Shown here one piece after another: positions 36,277 to 44,670 of a stretch of DNA of 54,683 nt; the stretch's first letter is position 1, and each line of letters starts with the position of its first letter. The stretch is taken from positions 1-54,683 of the forward strand of contig CANRGB010000004.1 in assembly GCA_947630005.1 (NCBI GenBank), given 5' to 3'. The notes beneath the pieces are model-generated. The model saw only the letters and a list, made by a program, of their open reading frames with translations, did not search any database and was not told the origin of the DNA. The stretch comes from an uncultured Lachnospiraceae bacterium (GTDB lineage: Bacteria; Bacillota; Clostridia; Lachnospirales; Lachnospiraceae). Made by a program: the position numbers and the translations under genes.

Positions 36277-37479
36277 ATGAAAAAAGAGGATTTAAAGAGG
36301 ATTTTTTACCAGTCCCTGACGGGGTTCGCCTCGCTGGCTCTGGCAATCCTGCTTTTTTTCTGCATTCGGGATTTTAACCGGATTCACGGAGCCCTTCTCT
36401 GGCTGATGGGAGTTCTCACACCGTTTATCTACGGAGGGGTTCTCGCTTATCTGCTGAAGACGCCCTGCAATTTTCTGGAAAAGCAGCTTCAGGAAAGACT
36501 GCCTGAAAAAATCCGGAAATACGCGCATGCGTCGGCTGTGTTTCTTGTGATAATCCTGACCATTTTTGTGATCTATTTCCTGCTCAGCATTGTTCTGCCG
36601 GAGATCGTGAACAGCATCGCCACCCTGATCAAAGTCGTGCCGAGAGAGCTGGACCGTCTTTCCAGATGGCTCATCAAAGAGCTGGAAGGCAACGAAGTCG
36701 CGCAGAATTATGTGAGCACCGGAATTTCCAACATCGAGAAAAAGCTGCAGGACTGGGCGGGCAACGACCTTCTTCCCACGCTTCAGGGGATGATGGGGGG
36801 ATTCGCAAGTACGGTCGGTTCGGTCTTTTCTGTCGTCAAGGACGTGGTCATTGGGATCATCATCTGCATTTATCTTCTGCTTGGCCGCAAAACGTTCGCG
36901 CGGCAGGGCAAAGCGCTGATCTGCGCTGTATTCAGCAGGGAATGGGCGGATAAGATTCTGGACGAGCTTGCCTTTATCGATAAGACGTTCGTGGGATTTT
37001 TCGGCGGAAAGATTCTGGACAGCGCCATCGTCGGCGTGATCTGCTACGTGTTCTGTCTGATCATGACGGTTACCATGGATTTCAGGAACGCCGTACTCAT
37101 CAGCGTCATCATCGGGGTTACCAATATCATTCCGTATTTCGGTCCTTTTATCGGGGCGATCCCGTCGGCGCTGCTGATCCTGATCAACAGTCCGGTAAAC
37201 TGCGTGATCTTCATCATCTTTGTCGTGATTCTGCAGCAGTTTGACGGAAACATTCTCGGACCGAAACTGCTCGCGAACAGCGTGGGACTTACCGGATTCT
37301 GGGTACTGTTCTCAATCACGCTGTTCCAGGGACTGATGGGATTTGTCGGGATCCTGATCGGGGTTCCCGTGTTTGCGGTCATCTACGATCTCGTCCGCAG
37401 GCAGATCCGCAAAGGACTGCGCAGCCACGGAAGAGAAGAACTGCTGGAACAGGATCCGGCTGAAGAAACCGCGGATTAG
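36277..37479 (+). CDS. AI-2E family membrane transporter
   Basis: A 400-residue polytopic protein of the AI-2E/PerM family, with about eight helices. ATG 36277 has AAAGGAGGAAG 7 bases upstream, whereas the ORF-track start at 36229 does not. Conserved C-terminal segments are NIIPYFGPFIGAIPSALLIL and ILQQFDGNILGPKLLANSVGL. The middle region after the third helix is soluble and helical. Some members export AI-2 or act as Na+/H+ exchangers, so the substrate cannot be inferred. Confidence 0.88.
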   Translation: MKKEDLKRIFYQSLTGFASLALAILLFFCIRDFNRIHGALLWLMGVLTPFIYGGVLAYLLKTPCNFLEKQLQERLPEKIRKYAHASAVFLVIILTIFVIYFLLSIVLPEIVNSIATLIKVVPRELDRLSRWLIKELEGNEVAQNYVSTGISNIEKKLQDWAGNDLLPTLQGMMGGFASTVGSVFSVVKDVVIGIIICIYLLLGRKTFARQGKALICAVFSREWADKILDELAFIDKTFVGFFGGKILDSAIVGVICYVFCLIMTVTMDFRNAVLISVIIGVTNIIPYFGPFIGAIPSALLILINSPVNCVIFIIFVVILQQFDGNILGPKLLANSVGLTGFWVLFSITLFQGLMGFVGILIGVPVFAVIYDLVRRQIRKGLRSHGREELLEQDPAEETAD

Positions 37480-37562
37480 AACGGCAGAAAGGGGCCGTCC
37501 TGCTCTCAGTGGCCGCGCCGGGGAAACGGCGGCAAAAACAAAGACAGGCGGGAGAATGTAAA

Positions 37563-39269
37563 ATGATACGCATCAGTGAACTGAAACTGAAGCCGGATCA
37601 CACAGCGGGTGATCTGGAACGGGAGATCCGAAAGGCACTGCGGCTGAAAACAGAACCTTTCACTTACGAGATCATGCGTCAGTCCATCGACGCGAGAAGA
37701 AAACCGGAGCTGTTTTATGTCTACACGGTGGATGTGTCGGCCGCGCACGAAGCGTCCATTGTGCGCCGCGCAAAAAACAGAAAGGCGGCCGTGGTCGAGC
37801 GCAGAGAATACCGGTTTCCGTACGAAAAAAACAGTCTTCGCCTCCCGGGAGAAGCGCCGGCGGGGAAATCAGACAGACCGGTCGTCGTCGGGAGCGGCCC
37901 GGCCGGACTTTTCTGCGCGCTGATGCTTGCGCGCGCCGGACTTTCTCCGCTGATTCTTGAGCGCGGCGAGTGTGTGGAAAAACGGATGCGCACCGTTGCG
38001 CGCTTCTGGCAGACCGGGGAGCTGGATCCGGAATCGAACGTACAGTTCGGAGAAGGGGGAGCGGGTACGTTCTCCGACGGAAAGCTGAACACGCTGATCA
38101 AAGATACGACGGGCAGAATCCGTTTTGTGCTGAAAACGTTTATCGAAGCCGGAGCGGATCCGAATATTCTCTACCGTCAGAAACCGCATATCGGAACCGA
38201 TGTTCTGACGGCTGTGGTGAAGCGGATCCGGCAGGAGATCCTGTCCCTTGGCGGCGAGATACGGTTCGGCCACTGTCTGGAGGGAATAGAGCAGAAAGAA
38301 GACTGCACGCTGCGGCTTCATATCCGAAACCGGGAGGACTCCTGCCTGCAGCGGGAACGGGAAGCGTTCCCCGAACGGTATGAGATCGAATCCAGAAATG
38401 TCGTTCTCGCGATCGGTCACAGTTCGCGCGATACGTTCCGCATGCTGGAGCGGTTCGGGCTTTCCATGCAGGCGAAAGCGTTTGCGGTCGGTCTGCGGAT
38501 GGAACATCCGCAGGCTGTGATCAACCGGGCGATGTATGGGGAAGACTGTCCGTATGAGCTGGAAGCGGCGCCCTACAAGACCGCCTGTAAATGCGGAAAC
38601 GGCAGAGGCGTATATTCGTTCTGCATGTGTCCCGGCGGTTATGTGGTGAACGCGTCCTCGGAGCCGGGGCGGCTCGCGGTGAACGGCATGAGCTACAGCA
38701 GACGGGACGGAGAGAACGCGAACAGTGCGATCGTGGTCACGGTTACACCAGAAGACTACGGCGCCGCGGATCCGCTTGCCGGGATCCGTTTCCAGGAAAA
38801 GCTGGAACAGGCGGCTTACCGCTGCGGAAACGGAAAAATACCGGTGCAGCGGTACGGCGACTACAAAGAAAACAGAAAAACAGAAAAGCTGGGATCCGTA
38901 CATCCGCAGACAAAAGGCGCATGGGAACCCGCCAATCTCCGTACGATTCTTCCGGAAGAACTGAATCAGTCGCTGATTGAGGGGATCGAGGATTTTGGAA
39001 GAAAGATCCAAGGGTTTTCGGATGAGGACGCTCTGCTTTCCGGAGTGGAAAGCCGGACTTCCTCCCCGGTCAGAATCCCGCGGGGGGACGACTGTCAGAG
39101 CTCCGTCGCGGGAATTTTTCCCTGTGGGGAAGGGGCCGGGTATGCCGGAGGGATCACCTCTGCCGCGGCGGACGGAATCCGGGTGGCGGAGGCCGTCTGC
39201 CGCCGCCTGCTTGGCGATAAGACAAAAGCCGCCCCGCCTTTGGGCGGCGGACCGGCAGAGAAAGGATGA
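37563..39269 (+). CDS. Uncharacterised FAD-dependent dehydrogenase (COG2509-type)
   Basis: A 568-residue protein. An N-terminal domain (MIRISELKLKPDHTAGDLEREI) precedes the FAD-binding core VVVGSGPAGLFCALMLARAG (about 107-126). NVQFGEGGAGTFSDGKL, ALRMEHPQ-like and YSFCMCPGGYVVNASSEPG motifs identify the COG2509 group. The start is ATG 37563 with GGGAG upstream. Substrate is unknown. Its stop shares ATGA with the next gene, an MBL-fold protein, suggesting the two are made together. Confidence 0.85.
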   Translation: MIRISELKLKPDHTAGDLEREIRKALRLKTEPFTYEIMRQSIDARRKPELFYVYTVDVSAAHEASIVRRAKNRKAAVVERREYRFPYEKNSLRLPGEAPAGKSDRPVVVGSGPAGLFCALMLARAGLSPLILERGECVEKRMRTVARFWQTGELDPESNVQFGEGGAGTFSDGKLNTLIKDTTGRIRFVLKTFIEAGADPNILYRQKPHIGTDVLTAVVKRIRQEILSLGGEIRFGHCLEGIEQKEDCTLRLHIRNREDSCLQREREAFPERYEIESRNVVLAIGHSSRDTFRMLERFGLSMQAKAFAVGLRMEHPQAVINRAMYGEDCPYELEAAPYKTACKCGNGRGVYSFCMCPGGYVVNASSEPGRLAVNGMSYSRRDGENANSAIVVTVTPEDYGAADPLAGIRFQEKLEQAAYRCGNGKIPVQRYGDYKENRKTEKLGSVHPQTKGAWEPANLRTILPEELNQSLIEGIEDFGRKIQGFSDEDALLSGVESRTSSPVRIPRGDDCQSSVAGIFPCGEGAGYAGGITSAAADGIRVAEAVCRRLLGDKTKAAPPLGGGPAEKG

Positions 39270-40156
39270 AACGCATGTATGAACTGATACAGGCAGGAGA
39301 AAAAAGCTATTATATCAACTGTCCGGCAAAAATCGGCGTCTACGACGCGGGGGACAATAACGTTTACCTGATTGACAGCGGCAGCGACAAGGACGCGGGC
39401 AGAAAGGTCCGGCAGATTCTCGACAAAAACGGCTGGCATCTGAAAGGGATTCTGAACACGCACTCAAACGCCGACCATATCGGGGGAAACCGTTATCTTC
39501 AGAATCAGACCGGCTGCAGGGTATTTGCCGGAGGAATTGAGGCCGCGTTCACAAAATATCCGGTTCTCGAACCTTCGTTCCTTTACGGCGGATATCCGTG
39601 CAAAGATCTGCGGCATAAGTTTCTGCTCGCGCAGGACTGCGAAGTCACGGATTTTTCGGACGAAGCCTTTCCGAAAGAGATCGAGATCATTCCGCTGCCG
39701 GGTCATTTCTTTGACATGACGGGGTTCCGGACGCCGGATCAGACGGTATTTCTCGCGGACTGCGTCAGCAGCCGGGCGACGCTTGAAAAATATGCCGTTT
39801 CATTTATCTATGACGTCGGCGCTTATCTGAAGACACTGGACATGGCGGAGAAGATGAAGGCGCCGCTGTTTGTCCCCGCTCACGCGGAAGCATCGGAAGA
39901 CCTGGGAGAGCTCATACAGTTCAACCGGGCGAAAGTGTATGAGATAGCGGAAAAGATCCTTGTCTTCTGTGCGGAGCCGGCCTGTTTTGAGCAGATCCTG
40001 CAGAGAATATTCACGGAATATCATCTGGTGATGAATTTTGAACAGTATGCTCTGGTCGGGAGCACGATCCGCTCCTATCTGGCCTGGCTGAAGGACCAGG
40101 GAAAACTGGAGGCTGCATTTGCGGATAATCTGCTGCTGTGGCGGACCGCGGATTAA
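39266..40156 (+). CDS. MBL-fold protein with variant metal motif HSNADH
   Basis: A 296-residue metallo-beta-lactamase-fold protein. The usual HxHxDH motif is HSNADH here (residues 66-71): the second histidine is Asn68, while Asp70 and His71 remain. Later ligands appear conserved (LPGHFFDMTGF, LADCVSSR), so metal binding may persist in altered form. The gene overlaps the COG2509 dehydrogenase by ATGA. It is probably a cytosolic hydrolase or oxidoreductase; substrate unknown. Confidence 0.82.
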   Translation: MKRMYELIQAGEKSYYINCPAKIGVYDAGDNNVYLIDSGSDKDAGRKVRQILDKNGWHLKGILNTHSNADHIGGNRYLQNQTGCRVFAGGIEAAFTKYPVLEPSFLYGGYPCKDLRHKFLLAQDCEVTDFSDEAFPKEIEIIPLPGHFFDMTGFRTPDQTVFLADCVSSRATLEKYAVSFIYDVGAYLKTLDMAEKMKAPLFVPAHAEASEDLGELIQFNRAKVYEIAEKILVFCAEPACFEQILQRIFTEYHLVMNFEQYALVGSTIRSYLAWLKDQGKLEAAFADNLLLWRTAD

Positions 40157-40173
40157 AAACGGAGGGAATCGGA

Positions 40174-40989
40174 ATGAATGACAAACTGGAAGATCTGAAA
40201 CGCCGCCTTCGGGAGGCAGGCCGCGTGGCCGTCGCGTTTTCAGGCGGCGTGGACTCTGCTTTTCTGCTGAAGGCCGCGCATGACGCGCTGGGAGACGGGG
40301 CCGTCGCGGTCACGGCCCGGTCCTGCTTTTTCCCGGAACGTGAGATGCGCGAGGCAAAAGAATTCTGTGAAAAAGAGGGCATCCGGCAGGTGATTGTCAG
40401 CGCGGATGTGCTTCAGACCGAAGGCATCGCCCAAAATCCAAAAAACCGCTGTTATCTGTGCAAACGCGTCCTGTTTCAGAAGATTCTGCAGGCGGCAGAG
40501 GAGAACGGCGCCGCGTACGTCGCGGAAGGCTCCAACATGGACGACCTGGGGGATTACCGCCCGGGACTGCAGGCGATCGCGGAACTCGGAATCAAAAGCC
40601 CTCTGCGCGAAGCCGGTCTTACCAAACAGGAGATCCGCGCGTATTCAAAAGAACTTGGACTTCCGACCTGGAAGAAGCCGTCCTATGCCTGTCTCGCTTC
40701 CAGGTTTGTCTATGGCGAGGAGATCACGGAAAAGAAGCTTTCCATGGTGGACCGCGCGGAACAGCTTCTGCTTGACCGGGGCTTTGAGCAGATGCGGGTT
40801 CGGATTCACGGAACAATGGCCCGGATTGAACTGCTGCCGGAGCAGTTTGAGAAACTGATGAAGCAGGAGATCCGGGAAGAGATCACAGAGAAGTTCAGAG
40901 AATACGGCTTTTCCTATATCACGCTCGACCTGCAGGGCTATCGGACCGGAAGTATGAACGAGATGCTAAAGAGGCAGATACCCCAATGA
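40174..40989 (+). CDS. larE: ATP-dependent sacrificial sulfur transferase LarE family
   Basis: A PP-loop ATPase of 271 residues. SGGVDS (23-28) binds ATP. Cys173, in the PSYACLASRFVYG motif, aligns with the sulfur-donating cysteine (Cys176) of Lactiplantibacillus LarE, which sacrifices its own sulfur to make the nickel-pincer cofactor of lactate racemase. No larA, larB or larC lies nearby, so its target is uncertain. ATG 40174 has GGAGGG upstream; the ORF-track start overlaps the previous gene. Confidence 0.9.
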   Translation: MNDKLEDLKRRLREAGRVAVAFSGGVDSAFLLKAAHDALGDGAVAVTARSCFFPEREMREAKEFCEKEGIRQVIVSADVLQTEGIAQNPKNRCYLCKRVLFQKILQAAEENGAAYVAEGSNMDDLGDYRPGLQAIAELGIKSPLREAGLTKQEIRAYSKELGLPTWKKPSYACLASRFVYGEEITEKKLSMVDRAEQLLLDRGFEQMRVRIHGTMARIELLPEQFEKLMKQEIREEITEKFREYGFSYITLDLQGYRTGSMNEMLKRQIPQ

Positions 40990-41014
40990 AGATTCGCAGA
41001 TTGGAGAAGGTTGA

Positions 41015-41932
41015 ATGGACAAGATAAACACGGAAAAAGCGGAACAGGAAACAAACGCCGTGGCAGAGGAGCGCGTCAGGAAGGCGGAGCGGAGCATCAT
41101 CAAAAAGTTCCGCCGGGAATTGTGGTGCCGCTTTACCAAAGCGGTCAGAGAGTACGAGCTGATCAAAGACGGAGACAAAATCGCCGTCTGTATTTCGGGC
41201 GGCAAGGATTCCATGCTGATGGCCAAACTGTTTCAGGAACTGTACCGGCACGGAAGAAAGAATTTTGAACTCGTTTTTCTCGTCATGAATCCGGGATACA
41301 ATGAGGTCAATTATCAGCTGATCCTCGACAACGCAAAGCTTCTTCGCGTACCTGTCACGGTTTTTGGCTCGCAGATTTTTGATATCGTCGCGGGCGAGAA
41401 AAACTCGCCCTGCTATCTCTGCGCCAGGATGAGACGCGGATTTCTTTATCAGAAGGCGCGGGAGCTCGGCTGCAATAAGATCGCGCTCGGACATCATTAC
41501 GATGATGTGATCGAGACAATTCTGATGGGAATGCTGTACGGCGGACAGGTGCAGACAATGATGCCGAAGCTGCACAGCGTGAATTTTGATGGGATGGAAC
41601 TGATCCGTCCTCTGTATCTGATCCGTGAGCAGGACATCATCCGCTGGGCGGACTACAACGGACTTCGCTTTATCCGCTGCGCCTGCCGCTTTACGGAGAA
41701 ATGCGCGATGCAGGACGGCCCGGTCACAGGTTCCAGAAGAGAAGATGTCAAGCGGCTGATCCGGCGGCTCGCGGAGGACGACCCGGCGGTCGAAAGCAAC
41801 ATATTCCGGAGCGTCGAGAATGTGAATCTTCACACGCTCATCGCCTACAAAAAAGACGGAGTGCGGCATCATTTTCTGGATGAATATGATATTTCCGAAA
41901 AATGCTCCGCGGACGGAGAAAACCCCGCGTAA
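41015..41932 (+). CDS. TtcA/TtuA-like tRNA thiolation PP-loop protein
   Basis: A 305-residue PP-loop ATPase. SGGKDS (about 62-67) is the ATP motif. CYLC (133-136) and a third cysteine region (RCACRF, about 223) match the cluster-binding cysteines of TtcA, which makes 2-thiocytidine in tRNA. GHHYDDVIETILM is also conserved. It lacks the extra zinc fingers of TtuA. GAGAAGG lies just before the ATG, 25 bases after larE. Target tRNA position is not certain from sequence. Confidence 0.88.
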   Translation: MDKINTEKAEQETNAVAEERVRKAERSIIKKFRRELWCRFTKAVREYELIKDGDKIAVCISGGKDSMLMAKLFQELYRHGRKNFELVFLVMNPGYNEVNYQLILDNAKLLRVPVTVFGSQIFDIVAGEKNSPCYLCARMRRGFLYQKARELGCNKIALGHHYDDVIETILMGMLYGGQVQTMMPKLHSVNFDGMELIRPLYLIREQDIIRWADYNGLRFIRCACRFTEKCAMQDGPVTGSRREDVKRLIRRLAEDDPAVESNIFRSVENVNLHTLIAYKKDGVRHHFLDEYDISEKCSADGENPA

Positions 41933-41964
41933 ATTCTGACAGGATCTGGAAAGGAACAAAAACC

Positions 41965-42957
41965 ATGAAAAAAATAAAAAAATATCTGAGACGGGCGGCG
42001 TTTCTGTTTTTGATTTTTCTGCTTGCGTCCGGCTTTGACGGCGCGAGAGCGGAAGCTGCCGCTCCGTCCGCGCTTCATGTAAAAGGAACAAAACTTGTAA
42101 ACGCGAAAGGAAAGACGGTACAGCTTCGCGGCGTGAGCACCCACGGCCTTTCCTGGTTCCCGCAGTATGTGAACCAGAAGGCGTTCACTTACATGAAAAA
42201 GAACTGGAAGATCAATGTGGTGCGTCTGGCGATGTACACGGCGGAATACAACGGATACTGCACCGGAGACGCGCAGAACCGCAAAAATCTGGAGAAGCTT
42301 ATCGACAACGGCGTCCGTTACGCCTCAAATGCGGGACTGTATGTGATTATTGACTGGCATATTTTAAGTGACGGAAATCCGACAACTTACCAGAAGCAGG
42401 CGGTTTCCTTCTTTAAGAAAATGGCGAAGAAATATAAGAACCGTTCCAATGTCCTCTATGAGATCTGCAATGAGCCGAACGGAGGCGCGGATTGGAGTAC
42501 GATCCGCTCCTACGCGGCCAGGATCATAAAGACCATACGGAATTATGACAAAAAAGCGGTGATTCTTGTCGGTACGCCTACGTGGTCGCAGGACGTGGAC
42601 GCGGCGGCAAAAAATCCGCTGAAGGGCAGCAATCTGATGTACACGCTGCATTTTTACGCCGGGACGCACGGACAGTTCCTCCGGGACAAGGCGCAGGCGG
42701 CCCTCAAAGCGGGACTTCCGCTTTTCGTATCGGAATTCGGAATCTCGGACGCGTCCGGCAGCGGCACCCTGAACAAGACGGAGGGAAAGAAATGGCTGAA
42801 CTTCCTTGATAAGAACAAGATCAGCTATGTCGCGTGGAGCCTCTCGAACAAAAATGAGAGCTCGGCCCTGCTTAGCTCTTCCGGCAGCAAGACGACGGGG
42901 TGGAGGAAAAGCGATCTCAGCGACTGGGGCAGATGGTTTACCGCCCGTCTGTCCTGA
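41965..42957 (+). CDS. Secreted glycoside hydrolase family 5 (endoglucanase-like)
   Basis: A 330-residue secreted glycosidase. A signal peptide (residues 1-32, ending AEAAAP) is followed by a GH5 barrel: LRGVSTHGLSWFPQYVN, VRLAMYTAEYNGYC, YVIIDWHILSDGNP, and YEICNEPNGG with acid/base Glu170. The nucleophile is Glu257 in FVSEFGIS. There is no carbohydrate-binding module or dockerin. The pattern fits cellulase/beta-glucanase GH5 subfamilies. It suggests use of plant glucans. GGAAAGGAAC lies upstream; no promoter is evident. Confidence 0.9.
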   Translation: MKKIKKYLRRAAFLFLIFLLASGFDGARAEAAAPSALHVKGTKLVNAKGKTVQLRGVSTHGLSWFPQYVNQKAFTYMKKNWKINVVRLAMYTAEYNGYCTGDAQNRKNLEKLIDNGVRYASNAGLYVIIDWHILSDGNPTTYQKQAVSFFKKMAKKYKNRSNVLYEICNEPNGGADWSTIRSYAARIIKTIRNYDKKAVILVGTPTWSQDVDAAAKNPLKGSNLMYTLHFYAGTHGQFLRDKAQAALKAGLPLFVSEFGISDASGSGTLNKTEGKKWLNFLDKNKISYVAWSLSNKNESSALLSSSGSKTTGWRKSDLSDWGRWFTARLS

Positions 42958-43025
42958 AAAGGAACCGCGCGAAGTCGGAGAAAACGCCTGACCGCGGCAA
43001 AAGAGTAAATTTCCGCATGGTAAAA

Positions 43026-43054
43026 GCATAACCGGGCAGGCCCCCTCATATATT
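43026..43054 (+). promoter_or_regulatory. Sigma-E-like promoter of spoIVA
   Basis: GCATAAC (43026-43032), 14-base spacer, CATATATT (43047-43054), close to the sigma-E consensus KMATATT-N14-15-CATACAnT. The predicted start (about 43061) gives a 20-base leader. SpoIVA is a sigma-E gene in B. subtilis. Confidence 0.7.
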
Positions 43055-43080
43055 AGAGTAGTATATGCAGGGGGTCTTTT
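43041..43080 (+). promoter_or_regulatory. Hairpin covering the spoIVA promoter -10 and Shine-Dalgarno
   Basis: CCCCCTCATAT (43041-43051) pairs with ATATG-C-AGGGGG (43063-43074), an 11-bp stem with one bulged base and an 11-base loop, followed by TCTTTT. The 3' arm contains AGGGGG, the only Shine-Dalgarno, 6-7 bases before ATG 43082. A transcript from upstream would fold the stem and may terminate; a sigma-E transcript starting near 43061 lacks the 5' arm. The pairing is visible; the switch is inference. Confidence 0.7.
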
Positions 43081-43081
43081 C

Positions 43082-44551
43082 ATGGAAAAATTTGATCTGT
43101 ACAAAGATATCCAGGCAAGGACGGGCGGAGAGATCTACGTCGGCGTCGTCGGACCCGTCCGTACCGGAAAATCCACGTTTATCCGAAAATTTATGGAACA
43201 GCTTGTCCTGCCGGGACTGGCGGAACAGGAGAGAAAACGGGCCACCGACGAGCTGCCTGCGAGCGCTGCCGGACGCACCGTGACGACCGTGGAACCCAAG
43301 TTTATCCCGCGGGAATCGTTTCCGCTGAGCCTCGGAGACGAGACGGCCATGCGCGTCCGCCTGGTGGACTGCGTCGGCTTTACGGTTCCGGGCGCGGAAG
43401 GGCTGACCGAGGACGGCGCGCCGCGAATGGTACATACGCCGTGGTCGAAAGAACCGATCAGCTTTTCGGAGGCCGCAAAGACCGGGACAAGAAAGGTAAT
43501 CACGGATCACGCGACGATCGGACTCGTCATTACGACGGACGGCAGCTTTGGGGAACTGCCCCGCCAGAGTTTTCTTGAAGCGGAAAAGGAGACGATCGAA
43601 GAACTGAAGGCGATCGGAAAACCGTTTCTGGTCGTCGTAAATTCGGCGGATCCGTACGGAAAGGACGCGAAAGACACCGCGGCCTATCTGCTGAAAACCT
43701 ACGGAGAAAACTGTGTCATACTGAACTGCGAACAGCTGAAAAAAGAAGAAATCTTTACGATCTTTGAACAGTTTCTCCTGGAGTTTCCGCTGACCAGGAT
43801 CGTCTTTCAGATTCCCAGATGGATCGAGACGCTGGAGAATACCCACTGGCTGAAACAGGAATTGTTTGAAGGCGTCCGGCAAAAGCTGAAGGGCCTGAAA
43901 ACGATCCGGGATCTCTACAGGGAAGATCTTCTGGTGCCGGGAGAACACATCAGAAAGACGAAGCTCGAGTCCGTTGATCTGTCGACGGGGGCCGCGGAGG
44001 TCGCGCTGTCCGTCGATGAGGCGTTATATTATCAGATCCTCAGCGAGATGACAGATACCGAGATCAGAAGCGAATATCAGCTCATTTCCATCATACGCGA
44101 GATGGCAAAGCTCAGAAAAGAGTATGAGGCGGTAGCGCTCGCCGTATCCGAGGTGAAGCAGAAAGGCTACGGGATCATAACGCCCTCCAGGGATGAGATC
44201 CGCCTGGAGGAACCAGTGCTGATCCATCAGGGAAATAAGTACGGGGTAAAGATCAAGGCGACTTCGCCCTCGATTCACCTGATCCGCGCGGAGATCGAGA
44301 CAGAGCTTGCGCCAATTGTGGGGAGCGAATCCCAGGCCCAGGATCTGATCAGCTACATGAAAGAAAACGCCGCTTCCGAGGAAGGGCCCTGGAAAACGCT
44401 GATTTTCGGAAAGTCCATGGAGCAGATGGTAGACGACGGAATCAGGGCAAAGCTCTCTGTCATAAGTGAAGGAACCCGGCAGAAACTGCAGAACGCCCTG
44501 AAGCGGATCGTAAACTCTTCAGGCGGAAGACTGATCTGCATCATCCTCTGA
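43082..44551 (+). CDS. spoIVA: Stage IV sporulation protein A
   Basis: Mother-cell ATPase that polymerises on the forespore surface as the base of the spore coat. The 489-residue product begins MEKFDLYKDIQARTGGEIYVGVVG, with the P-loop GPVRTGKST (24-32). Sensor and TRAFAC features follow (LVDCVGFTVPGAEG, MVHTPWSKEPISF), and the C-terminal region ends VNSSGGRLICIIL, the SpoVM-interaction end. The start context is described in the promoter and hairpin entries. It confirms an endospore former. Confidence 0.97.
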   Translation: MEKFDLYKDIQARTGGEIYVGVVGPVRTGKSTFIRKFMEQLVLPGLAEQERKRATDELPASAAGRTVTTVEPKFIPRESFPLSLGDETAMRVRLVDCVGFTVPGAEGLTEDGAPRMVHTPWSKEPISFSEAAKTGTRKVITDHATIGLVITTDGSFGELPRQSFLEAEKETIEELKAIGKPFLVVVNSADPYGKDAKDTAAYLLKTYGENCVILNCEQLKKEEIFTIFEQFLLEFPLTRIVFQIPRWIETLENTHWLKQELFEGVRQKLKGLKTIRDLYREDLLVPGEHIRKTKLESVDLSTGAAEVALSVDEALYYQILSEMTDTEIRSEYQLISIIREMAKLRKEYEAVALAVSEVKQKGYGIITPSRDEIRLEEPVLIHQGNKYGVKIKATSPSIHLIRAEIETELAPIVGSESQAQDLISYMKENAASEEGPWKTLIFGKSMEQMVDDGIRAKLSVISEGTRQKLQNALKRIVNSSGGRLICIIL

Positions 44552-44556
44552 GAAAC

Positions 44557-44584
44557 CTGCCGCAGAAATCTGCGGCAGCTTTTT
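44557..44584 (+). terminator. Intrinsic terminator of spoIVA
   Basis: CTGCCGCAG (44557-44565) pairs with CTGCGGCAG (44570-44578) around AAAT, followed by CTTTTT. It lies 6 bases after the stop and 12 bases before the next promoter. Confidence 0.9.
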
Positions 44585-44595
44585 GCGCATTTCAT

Positions 44596-44624
44596 TTGAC
44601 AAATTTAAATATATGGCATATAAT
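44596..44624 (+). promoter_or_regulatory. Consensus sigma-A promoter of the SleB-like hydrolase gene
   Basis: TTGACA (44596-44601), 17-base spacer, TATAAT (44619-44624). Both hexamers match consensus. Predicted start near 44631 gives a 40-base leader with AAGGAGA. Confidence 0.92.
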
Positions 44625-44670
44625 ACAAAAGTGTTACAGAATTTTTAAGAAATACATAAGGAGACAAGCT

